A stretch of DNA of 10,736 bases from Nitrospirota bacterium (lineage in GTDB: Bacteria; Nitrospirota; Thermodesulfovibrionia; Thermodesulfovibrionales; JdFR-88): the NCBI GenBank assembly GCA_021819985.1, contig JAKAEG010000077.1, forward strand, positions 1 through 10,736. Direction: 5' to 3'. Below, piece after piece: positions 4,440 to 10,736 of this stretch (its first letter is position 1; each line of letters begins with the position of its first letter). The translations under genes were made by a program, and so were the position numbers. Below the pieces are notes generated by a model. The model ran no database searches and had not been told where the DNA came from. It was given only the letters and a program-made list of their open reading frames with translations.

Positions 4440-5666
4440 CTAACTGACGAACCCCTTCAGTTTGACCATGCATCGAGGATCCCCCTTGCTAGCGAAATAA
4501 TAGGCCCTGCCTTCCTTGTAGACTATAAAACGATTGCTGGCGCAGCCTGGCAAAAGGGCAGCAACAATGAACCCTGACGGTCCTCCATTTGAAAGAGAAC
4601 TCTTTTCGTGCCCGGCGGAAGCAGTAAATATTTTCGGTTCCGAGAGCTTCCAATTCCCTGTATGCATGACAGGCTCCGGGACTTCATATCCCAGAAGGCT
4701 TGTGCATAACAATAACGTTATAACAAGAAAGGCCTCTATTCTTACCAGGCGCTTGAACCTGAGCGCAATCCAATAACCGCCCCCGCTGCCGCGGTCCTGG
4801 TTATTAATGAATAGCGAAAAAAAACGGGCAGCAAAGCGGTCTATTAAACCACGGCTCAGCGGGGGTAAACCTGCCCACTCATCCAAAAGCAGGACGCAAA
4901 CGTATCTGTTGAAAGCGCCCAGGGCAAGAACGGCAAGAAAGGGGATGGTTTTTGCCAAGACTGTCAGCCCGTAAGCCGTTCCTATGAGCGCGGAATAGCC
5001 GCCCACATATACCGAAAAGTTGTAGACTGCCGTAATCGCCATAAGGCCTACCGCGATACCCGCCATCAGTGAAAACCTCCGGGCAATTCCGGCAATGAGC
5101 GATGGCTCGTTTTCAGCCTCTACGATCCGGGGAAGAATGAATATGGAAAGCACAAAAAGACCGCCTCCCCATACCATAGCCCCCAGGAGATGAAGCCAGT
5201 CCATTATCTCTCGGGCGCTGAAATCGCCCTTGTACGCCGCGTGCCCGTATGCGCTTTCGGTCATTGAGACAAGCAGTATGATAAGGAGCATTGCAAGAAG
5301 CGCCGTGCGCCCTTCACGGCGCTTCCCTCTTAAGCCCAGGAATACAATGGCCAGAAGCGCCAAAAGTGAAATGCGGATCAGCCAGACACGCCCGATGTGA
5401 GTTTGGACGACCACAGGAAGCAAATTCACGGCAGCCATAATAGTTATGAATCTGATTTCCGCGACTCGTGCCAGCAGGCACGCAGTGGCTGCTGCCGCCA
5501 TTACGCCTATAGCCGGGCCGAACAGCCGCCACATGTTGGGAAAGGCCGTTTCATTCAGGGATCCGCTCCGGGCAGGCGCGATAACCCACAGGCGGCAGAG
5601 AACTGTTCCGGTCAGGAAGATCAGTGAGATGAGTTCTATCCACCTGGAAATCACGTCAATAATCAT
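4440..5666 (-). CDS. CopD-family membrane protein fused in frame to a truncated lipoprotein
   Basis: Residues 1 to about 326 form an inner-membrane protein with about eight hydrophobic segments. The second half matches the CopD domain: DWLHLLGAMVWGGGLFVLS, an AxxFSLMAGIAVGLMAIT segment, YNFSVYVGGYSALIGTAYG, LAKTIPFLAVLALGAFNRYV and a last helix at IEAFLVITLLLCTSLLGY. CopD proteins are implicated in copper uptake across the inner membrane, usually with CopC, which is not seen here. After a 47-residue linker the frame continues as a lipoprotein: FIVAALLPGC (Cys 375), then ASNRFIVYKEGRAYYFAS, a clear paralogue of the lipoprotein at 1635-1976, ending early at residue 408. A GGAGGA at 4581-4586 just before the lipobox looks like the old ribosome site of that lipoprotein whose start codon has been lost. 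The fusion is probably a small deletion. Start ATG 5666 has GAGAGGT about 10 bases upstream; the gene lies 49 bases after the beta-barrel gene. Confidence 0.8.
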   Translation of the reverse strand: MIIDVISRWIELISLIFLTGTVLCRLWVIAPARSGSLNETAFPNMWRLFGPAIGVMAAAATACLLARVAEIRFITIMAAVNLLPVVVQTHIGRVWLIRISLLALLAIVFLGLRGKRREGRTALLAMLLIILLVSMTESAYGHAAYKGDFSAREIMDWLHLLGAMVWGGGLFVLSIFILPRIVEAENEPSLIAGIARRFSLMAGIAVGLMAITAVYNFSVYVGGYSALIGTAYGLTVLAKTIPFLAVLALGAFNRYVCVLLLDEWAGLPPLSRGLIDRFAARFFSLFINNQDRGSGGGYWIALRFKRLVRIEAFLVITLLLCTSLLGYEVPEPVMHTGNWKLSEPKIFTASAGHEKSSLSNGGPSGFIVAALLPGCASNRFIVYKEGRAYYFASKGDPRCMVKLKGFVS

Positions 5667-5715
5667 CGGGTCTTTACCTCTCTCTCGCAGCGCTTAGGTT
5701 TATTGGGTTTCCCTT

Positions 5716-6975
5716 TCAGAACTCATATCTCACCTGAACATACGTGTTATTATCCCTGGCGAGCTGCCCGAACTGGCTAGCCTTGTTTCCACCGCCAAAG
5801 ATGTTGCTTCCAAGCGCGGCCCAGATGCTGTCCGTAAAATTATATTTGACTTCGGGATTGAGCATGAAATCTCCAACAGCCGGGCTGTAGAACATGAACC
5901 AGGAAAGTTTCAGCGTCTGGTGCCGGAGCATCTGGGTAAGCCGCAAACTGAAGAGGTCATCCCATTTAGGCACCGCTGGAATGCCCGGCTGAAGGTTCGC
6001 AAGGTACTCCGAATAGTTCTGCATGTATTCGACATAATACTGTAGGCCAGCCGTGAAATCCGTCCATGGCTGCCTCTGGTAGCCTATGAGAAAACGCGTC
6101 TGCCCATTTGGTATGAAAGGATTTTTACCGCTTTCGTTGTCCCTCGATTCATAATAACCGGCCTCCAGGGACAGGACTCCGCCCAATGCGTTCCCCTGCG
6201 CGCTCGCGCCATAGACCGAGAGTTCAGGGAAAACAAGGGTTAGTTTAGACGGGGCAAAATGGTTGTCAGGTATTGCTGAGGGCTGCCTGAAAAAACCCCG
6301 GTAGAAATAGACGGACGTATCGAAGCCCGCCACATCCTTGTATGCGCGCAGGGCGACCTCAGTGTTCTGCAGGGACGTTTGCGGCTCCTCTTCCGGCCTG
6401 TCAGTTATCTGCGGCATCGGATCAAATAGCCAGAACCTGTCAGGGGATGGGAATTTATTCGGCGTGAAAAAAGGGATAACTACGACATCGAAACTGGCAA
6501 AGCCCGGATAAACGCCAAACTTCGCGCCGTCCACACCCTTTTTCAGATATTCAAGCGGTCTGCCCGAAAAAAATGCGTCATAATCCTTGGGGAACACGTC
6601 GTTTATGAATACGAGATCCCCAACGCCCCACGTTATTATCTGCCTGCCGATTCTGGCATCCCATTTGTCAGACGTATACTCGACAAAACCCTCCCTAAGC
6701 TCTGAATCGAATTTCCTGCCGTCTATCCAGTCATGAAAGAAATCACTTTTTATGAAAACGCGGAAAGGGTCCTTGTTCGCCTCAAGCTTAAGTTGAAGAC
6801 GCTCTTCCGCGAGTTTGAAATAATCGCCGTCCGGGTTTGCCCTGGCGGTGTCGACGGAATAATTCCCCTGCAAAAAACCATCCAGCGTGACATCTTTCGC
6901 TATATTTATTGCCAGGGCGCTTCCGGCAAAGACAAAAAGCATCGCCAGGGCTGGCAGAAACAAAAAAAATCTCAC
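5716..6975 (-). CDS. outer-membrane beta-barrel protein, DUF1302-like, partner of the RND transporter
   Basis: About 420 residues with a signal peptide (RFFLFLPALAMLFVFAGSALA, cleaved before INIAKD). The mature part alternates polar and aromatic residues in many short strands (FRVFIKSDFF, DARIGRQIITWGVGD, TSVYFYRGFF, LSLEAGYYESR, TLKLSWFMFYS) and ends VQVRYEF, the terminal-Phe signature of outer-membrane barrels. The GRQxxxWG motif near residue 112 is typical of DUF1302-type barrels. Start is GTG 6975, which overlaps the LolA-like stop as GTGA, or GTG 6984, three codons earlier; neither has a strong Shine-Dalgarno and both give a working signal peptide. Its tight coupling to a LolA-like protein and an RND pump suggests it is the outer-membrane end of that machine. 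The cargo is unknown. Confidence 0.8.
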   Translation of the reverse strand: MRFFLFLPALAMLFVFAGSALAINIAKDVTLDGFLQGNYSVDTARANPDGDYFKLAEERLQLKLEANKDPFRVFIKSDFFHDWIDGRKFDSELREGFVEYTSDKWDARIGRQIITWGVGDLVFINDVFPKDYDAFFSGRPLEYLKKGVDGAKFGVYPGFASFDVVVIPFFTPNKFPSPDRFWLFDPMPQITDRPEEEPQTSLQNTEVALRAYKDVAGFDTSVYFYRGFFRQPSAIPDNHFAPSKLTLVFPELSVYGASAQGNALGGVLSLEAGYYESRDNESGKNPFIPNGQTRFLIGYQRQPWTDFTAGLQYYVEYMQNYSEYLANLQPGIPAVPKWDDLFSLRLTQMLRHQTLKLSWFMFYSPAVGDFMLNPEVKYNFTDSIWAALGSNIFGGGNKASQFGQLARDNNTYVQVRYEF

Positions 6976-7754
6976 TCTATCCACTGTTGAGGCGGCCGCT
7001 TCATGAACCGCTCGGAAAAAAGACTATCGCTCAGGCCAAGATTGTAGTCGGTCTTTTCAAACGTGACCACCGTAGAGTGGCCGCTCTGCACGTTTTTCAT
7101 TGTCCTTTTCGTGATGGTTGGGAAACCTTTTACAGTCTTCACTTCATCCGCGGTAAAGACTTTAAGGAGTTCACCTCTTCTATCGTAATATTGCTCCTTC
7201 AGCGGCAGATAGCTGGCCTTATCAACCCAGGAGAGTTTGTAGCTGAATTCGACGTCCGCCGCTTTGGGAACGCTTTTGACCACATAGCAGTCCCTGGCCC
7301 CGAGCTTTTCTTCCCTCACCAGGGTATGGACGTCCTCATTTACGTTTCTGCCGGAGACGTCCTCATAAGAGAAATCAGAGCCAACGAAACTCGATCTTTT
7401 GTCCTGGGCGGCAATCCTTCTCACCATGTTCAGGGCCGGTATGTAGAGCCATCTGTCGCTATCCCTGTCCGGGTACTTGTAGACCATGAAGGTCATGTCC
7501 TTTACGTCGGCAGGCTGGAAGAAATATATGAAATATTTCTGTTTATCGCCAGGGAAATTTTTCCTAAGCAGTGTAAGCTCCCTGATCCTCTGCTGCCCGC
7601 CAGCACTTATGAGCTTCATTACCATCCTGGCCTTAAAATCCTTGCCCGGATAATAGAAGGCCTCGTGCGATTTTGTCATTATCTCAGTAGCCGATAACGC
7701 AAAAGCGCTGCAAGGAATGAGAGCTATAACCAGAGCCAAAATAAAACTCTTCAT
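6972..7754 (-). CDS. periplasmic LolA-like outer-membrane lipoprotein-sorting protein
   Basis: A 260-residue protein with a signal peptide (MKSFILALVIALIPCSAFA). The mature part opens with the helix LSATEIMTKSHEAFYYPGKD and continues with beta strands of a LolA/LolB-like fold: ARMVMKLISAGGQQRIRELTL, KYFIYFFQPADVKDMTFMVYK, DRWLYIPALNMVRRIAAQDKR, FVGSDFSYEDVSGR, and YKLSWVDKASYLPLKEQYYD. The LYIPALxxVRRI and GSDFSYED motifs are characteristic of the family annotated as outer membrane lipoprotein-sorting protein, found next to RND/MMPL pumps. It differs from true LolA. It probably carries a hydrophobic cargo between pump and outer membrane. GGAGG six bases before the ATG lies inside the end of the RND gene, and the two genes share one base (TAATG), so they are translated together. 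Confidence 0.85.
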   Translation of the reverse strand: MKSFILALVIALIPCSAFALSATEIMTKSHEAFYYPGKDFKARMVMKLISAGGQQRIRELTLLRKNFPGDKQKYFIYFFQPADVKDMTFMVYKYPDRDSDRWLYIPALNMVRRIAAQDKRSSFVGSDFSYEDVSGRNVNEDVHTLVREEKLGARDCYVVKSVPKAADVEFSYKLSWVDKASYLPLKEQYYDRRGELLKVFTADEVKTVKGFPTITKRTMKNVQSGHSTVVTFEKTDYNLGLSDSLFSERFMKRPPQQWIE

Positions 7755-10084
7755 TATTTACCTCCATCGAAAAGCCAGCCGCTGAACAGTGTTACCAGCG
7801 CCGGAAGATATATCATTGTCAAAAGAGAACTGAGCATCATCATGCTTACGATAAACGCGCCCACGGTGACATAGGGCGTAAGAGGGGCGAAGAGCATCAC
7901 AGAAAAGGCGGAGGCAAAGAGCACGGCGTTTCGCATAATACCCTTGCCGGGTCTTGCGGCCGTCCATAGGAGCGATTCTGTTATCAGTTCTTTCCCTGGC
8001 CTTCCGCCCCCCGCGTTTTTCTCGGCCAGGCGCCGCCTGAACCTGCTTACAAAGTGAATGGCGAAATCCACTGCCATGCCAAGCGAGAGCGTGGAGAGGA
8101 CCGATATCGGCATATCGAAATCTTTCCCGCTAAACCCGATAACCCCGTAAATGAGGACTATCGTAAAAAGAAGCGGCATGTAGCCGACAATCGCCCATTT
8201 CACGGAGCGGAAATCGTAGGCCAGGATGGCGAATACCACGATCAGGGCCAGGGCAAACCCCTTCACCATGTCCCATAGCACCTCATTGTTCCAGACCAGG
8301 TTGAAGTAGGCGATCCCGGCGGGTTTGAAATCCATCGGGGTGGGATGGGCCGCCTTGTACCGGGCCACCTCCTTTATGACTTCCCTCATCGCCCGCGCGT
8401 TCCACGTCTTTAGCTGCACCCATATGTTCGCCCTCTGAAACGGATAATCGACCACGTTGTCGAGGTCCGAGGGCTTCGCTGACATGGAAAAAAGAAAGAG
8501 ATATTGCCCTATCATCTGCTCTGTGGGGGGCACTAAATAATATTTCGGGTCGTTTCCGTGGAGAACATAATTTATCTGTTTTACGTAATCCGCGACCGAG
8601 GTGGTCTTGCCGACCACGGGCAATTTTTGCAGGTCCCTTTGCAGCCCCTCAATATAACGCAGCGCTTCCGGGCTTTTCATATAACCGTCCTTATTCGAAA
8701 TCGCGACTATGTAGCCAAGAGACGTGCCCCCGAGGGAGCGGTTGATTACCGTATCCGCCACGCGGATGGGGCTTCCTTTCTTGAACCATTCGACCAGGTT
8801 GTTGTTGACAACGGTCTTTGATATCCCGGCAACCGCTGTAGCAAAGAGCAGGAGGCCGATGATGACTGTTGCCGCCGGTTTATGGATGCCGAGCCCGGCA
8901 AGTTTTTTCAAAAATCTCGCGGTCCTGCCTGTATCGATATCTTCGGAGCGCGCTATTTTTTCCAAGTTCTTGTCCTTAACAAATGTGAACATCGCGGGAA
9001 TGAAGCTGAAACTAAGTACCCGTAGCGAAATCGTGCCGAAGGCAACCAGGCCGCCAAAAATCCTGACCGGGACTATGTGCATGAACATGAGAACGGCAAA
9101 ACCCGCCGCCGTCGCCAGCGCAGTATTCCGCACCGGCCGGCTTACGGCGTTCATGGTTTCTATTATCGCGGTTTTCTTGTCCTTTTTCTCCCGATAGCGG
9201 AAATAGAATTCATTGAAGATGTGCATGCTGTCAGTGGCAATCGCCATAAGGAACACCGGGGCCATGGAGCTCATGATGTGGACGGGGAACCCCAGTCCGA
9301 TAAGGAGCCCCATGCTCCAGATTATGCTCATCATGGCGTCCATCATGAGCGTGATGCTGAGGAAGAGGTCCCTGAACATGAGATACCTGATAAGGAACAT
9401 CACCATCATGGCGATGGGCGCGAAGACTGCCATCAGCTTGAACATCTCCACCCCGAAAGTGTCCCTGGCTACGGGGTCGCCGGCGATATAGTATTCATCG
9501 CCCCCTTTTTGCCCGTCCACCTCTTTTACTATCTTTCTTATGGCATCGGCTATCTGTTTTCCGTTAGCGCCCTCTTCGAGCGGTACGTAGATAGCGGCAG
9601 TCTTGCCGTCTTTTGAGATAATGCGCCCGAGATAAAGCGGGTTCCCAAAAAGCTGCTTCTTTAAGTCGTTAATGCCGCCAGCGGTCTTTGGCGCATGCGG
9701 CATGAGCGGGCCCACTTTGAGCGTACCGCCCTCCGACGTGACATTGTCTATGGTCTCGAAACTGGAAACGTCCCTCGCGGCAACCCCTTTCAGACCGAGT
9801 ATCCGGTCCGTTATCCTCTGCATGGAGGAGAGCGTGGCAGGATTCAGGACACCTTTATCGTTTCGGATGCCAACTACTATTACGTCCTTGTAAAGGCCGA
9901 ACGTCTTTTCGACCTTGTTGTTCCACACGCGCACATCGGAGGTCGCGGGCAGCATGTGCTTTGGGTTTGTGTCCGTCTTTATCTTTGGGAACTGCGTCAT
10001 AAAAAGTCCTGTGATGAGCACTGACAGGACTACGACAAGCCTCGGATGATTTACGGAAAATTCAACAAGGGAAAACTTCCGCAT
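7754..10084 (-). CDS. RND-superfamily (MMPL-type) transporter
   Basis: A 776-residue inner-membrane pump with the duplicated RND layout. There is one helix near residues 14-31, a large periplasmic domain to about 215, a bundle of five helices to about 368, a second lone helix near 403-420, a second periplasmic domain, and a final five-helix bundle to the C-terminus. The proton-relay acids expected in TM4 and TM10 are visible as AIATDSMHIFNEF (Asp 285) and SLGMAVDFAIHF (Asp 673, His 677). This places it with MMPL/HpnN-like exporters of lipids and hydrophobic compounds rather than with the trimeric drug pumps. Start ATG 10084 is preceded by GGAGG at five bases. No membrane-fusion protein or TolC is present; the LolA-like and barrel genes downstream take the usual partner place in this family. 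The substrate is unknown. Confidence 0.9.
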   Translation of the reverse strand: MRKFSLVEFSVNHPRLVVVLSVLITGLFMTQFPKIKTDTNPKHMLPATSDVRVWNNKVEKTFGLYKDVIVVGIRNDKGVLNPATLSSMQRITDRILGLKGVAARDVSSFETIDNVTSEGGTLKVGPLMPHAPKTAGGINDLKKQLFGNPLYLGRIISKDGKTAAIYVPLEEGANGKQIADAIRKIVKEVDGQKGGDEYYIAGDPVARDTFGVEMFKLMAVFAPIAMMVMFLIRYLMFRDLFLSITLMMDAMMSIIWSMGLLIGLGFPVHIMSSMAPVFLMAIATDSMHIFNEFYFRYREKKDKKTAIIETMNAVSRPVRNTALATAAGFAVLMFMHIVPVRIFGGLVAFGTISLRVLSFSFIPAMFTFVKDKNLEKIARSEDIDTGRTARFLKKLAGLGIHKPAATVIIGLLLFATAVAGISKTVVNNNLVEWFKKGSPIRVADTVINRSLGGTSLGYIVAISNKDGYMKSPEALRYIEGLQRDLQKLPVVGKTTSVADYVKQINYVLHGNDPKYYLVPPTEQMIGQYLFLFSMSAKPSDLDNVVDYPFQRANIWVQLKTWNARAMREVIKEVARYKAAHPTPMDFKPAGIAYFNLVWNNEVLWDMVKGFALALIVVFAILAYDFRSVKWAIVGYMPLLFTIVLIYGVIGFSGKDFDMPISVLSTLSLGMAVDFAIHFVSRFRRRLAEKNAGGGRPGKELITESLLWTAARPGKGIMRNAVLFASAFSVMLFAPLTPYVTVGAFIVSMMMLSSLLTMIYLPALVTLFSGWLFDGGK

Positions 10085-10137
10085 TCATGCCTCCAGTGAA
10101 TTTAATGAACGCCGATATTTTTTGCATGGTCATTGTT

Positions 10138-10560
10138 CTAAAAAGTAAGGTTCATGTCCGCTGGCACCATGATTTCCTTGTAATATGTCGCAGGGTTCGC
10201 CAACTCCACACCCTCAACGAAATCTTCCTTCTTCATGCCAAAAAGGGGGACATTCAGCGGACAGGCAAGCAGTTGAGCCCCTTCTTTATACAGCATGAAA
10301 AGCAGTTCCTCGGCTGTCGGAAGCTCCATCTCTTCCATCCTCTTCATGACAGCGTCTCCCATCTCCTTTGGCTGATCGGGCAGGCACTTCAATTGATTTA
10401 CCTTGTCCTTATGGATGGCATTCACACCGCGCGAGCCGAAGAAAAGAGTGACCTTGGAACCTTCCCTGAGCAGGCTCAATGCCGTCATAAGGGCGTTGTA
10501 AACCTGGCAAAGCTCGTCGTGAAAGCACATCACTGATACGTTTTTTGATATCTTCGTCAT
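10138..10560 (-). CDS. DsrE/DsrF-family protein
   Basis: A 140-residue cytoplasmic protein of the DsrE/DsrF/DsrH-like fold. Visible features are the first strand and helix (VSVMCFHDELCQVYNALMTA), a strand with a conserved loop (GSKVTLFFGSRGV), and the C-terminal motif LLACPLNVPLFGMKKEDFVEGVELA. Its Cys is in the position of the sulfur-carrying Cys of the family, which normally hands persulfide sulfur to TusA-type proteins. A helical insertion (EMGDAVMKRMEEMELPTAEELL) lies between. Start ATG 10560 is chosen because AAAGGGG lies eight bases upstream; GTG 10566 is only two bases from that site. It leads the RND operon, 53 bases before the pump. The TusA-family gene at 1344-1586 is its possible partner, though 8 kb away. 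Confidence 0.85.
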   Translation of the reverse strand: MTKISKNVSVMCFHDELCQVYNALMTALSLLREGSKVTLFFGSRGVNAIHKDKVNQLKCLPDQPKEMGDAVMKRMEEMELPTAEELLFMLYKEGAQLLACPLNVPLFGMKKEDFVEGVELANPATYYKEIMVPADMNLTF

Positions 10561-10566
10561 GGCCAC

Positions 10567-10656
10567 GGCCCCTTTCGCCGGAATTTTTTCTTTTGCCCGG
10601 CAGTTTTCTGATTTTTTGGTTTTTGCGGCAAATTACAAAATAATTTTTTTGTTTTT
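10567..10656. other. AT-rich upstream region of the DsrE-like gene
   Basis: About 90 bases, very rich in A on the minus strand (several runs of six or seven), with GCCGG and CCGGC flanking an A-rich loop just before the Shine-Dalgarno. A promoter is plausible, but I cannot name a convincing -35/-10 pair. Confidence 0.3.
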
Positions 10657-10736
10657 TTATTTTTTCGTCTTCAATGCCTTCTTTCCCCTGGATATTTGCC
10701 TTTCCCGGCCACGGGACATGATGCCGGCGCAGGCAA
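10657..10736 (-). CDS. possible C-terminal tail of an upstream gene, cut by window edge
   Basis: One minus-strand frame enters from the window edge and ends at TAA (10657-10659), giving 25 residues with a basic tail (IMSRGRERQISRGKKALKTKK). Coding character changes to A-rich sequence right after the stop, which fits the end of a gene. The fragment is too short to identify, and other frames are also open for part of this stretch. Confidence 0.3.
   Translation of the reverse strand, partial: ACAGIMSRGRERQISRGKKALKTKK

Noticed and set aside
4428..4442. TGA at 4428-4430 as a second selenocysteine codon
   Set aside because: A TAG lies three codons before it in the same frame and no start lies between, so recoding would not produce a protein.
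6909..7697. Plus-strand frame of 262 codons
   Set aside because: It is antisense to the LolA-like gene; the minus-strand product has a signal peptide and family motifs, whereas this one has no recognisable feature.
9077..9616. Plus-strand frame rich in His, Glu and Asp
   Set aside because: It is antisense to transmembrane helices of the RND transporter; the His and acid richness comes from complementing Met and hydrophobic codons.

Overview
All genes that can be supported lie on the minus strand, so transcription runs from high to low coordinates. The base composition is moderate in GC, and the families present are arsenosugar-type radical SAM, DsrE, TusA, CopD, an RND pump with a LolA-like partner, and a PhnD/sensor-kinase pair. 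Together they suggest an anaerobic or sulfur-metabolising Gram-negative bacterium, probably Desulfobacterota or Nitrospirota-like. That placement is inferred from gene content only. No tRNA, rRNA, CRISPR array or insertion sequence was seen.

Right part (about 5.7-10.7 kb): an orderly, apparently intact operon. In transcription order it holds the tail of an upstream gene at the window edge, an AT-rich gap, a DsrE-family protein, a 776-residue RND/MMPL transporter, a periplasmic LolA-like outer-membrane lipoprotein-sorting homologue and a beta-barrel outer-membrane protein. The last three overlap by a few bases. The set looks like one envelope export or lipid-trafficking machine spanning inner membrane, periplasm and outer membrane.

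Middle part (about 1.3-5.7 kb): a region with repeated signs of erosion. A CopD-like membrane protein runs in frame into a truncated lipoprotein that is a paralogue of the separate lipoprotein at 1635-1976. Next comes a 37-codon fragment with no start. Then comes an arsenosugar-biosynthesis locus: an ArsS-type radical SAM protein fused to an ArsM-like methyltransferase that is cut off after the SNCVI motif, an out-of-frame C-terminal stub resembling the CofC-like transferase 1, and an intact TIGR04283-type glycosyltransferase. The 744-codon open frame joining these parts is probably a product of deletion rather than one designed protein.

The most interesting item is a TusA/SirA-family gene at 1344-1586 that was easy to miss because an in-frame UGA sits exactly at the active-site Cys motif. 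The reading frame continues with a fully recognisable TusA protein to codon 80. A hairpin with a bulged U at +17 and a G at the start of the apical loop follows the UGA, as in bacterial SECIS elements. It is either a selenoprotein or a recent pseudogene made by a 3-base (ATG) duplication.

Left part (1-1.2 kb): a PhnD-like periplasmic binding protein followed, with a 4-base GTGA overlap, by the start of a membrane-anchored signalling protein (probably a sensor kinase) that leaves the window.
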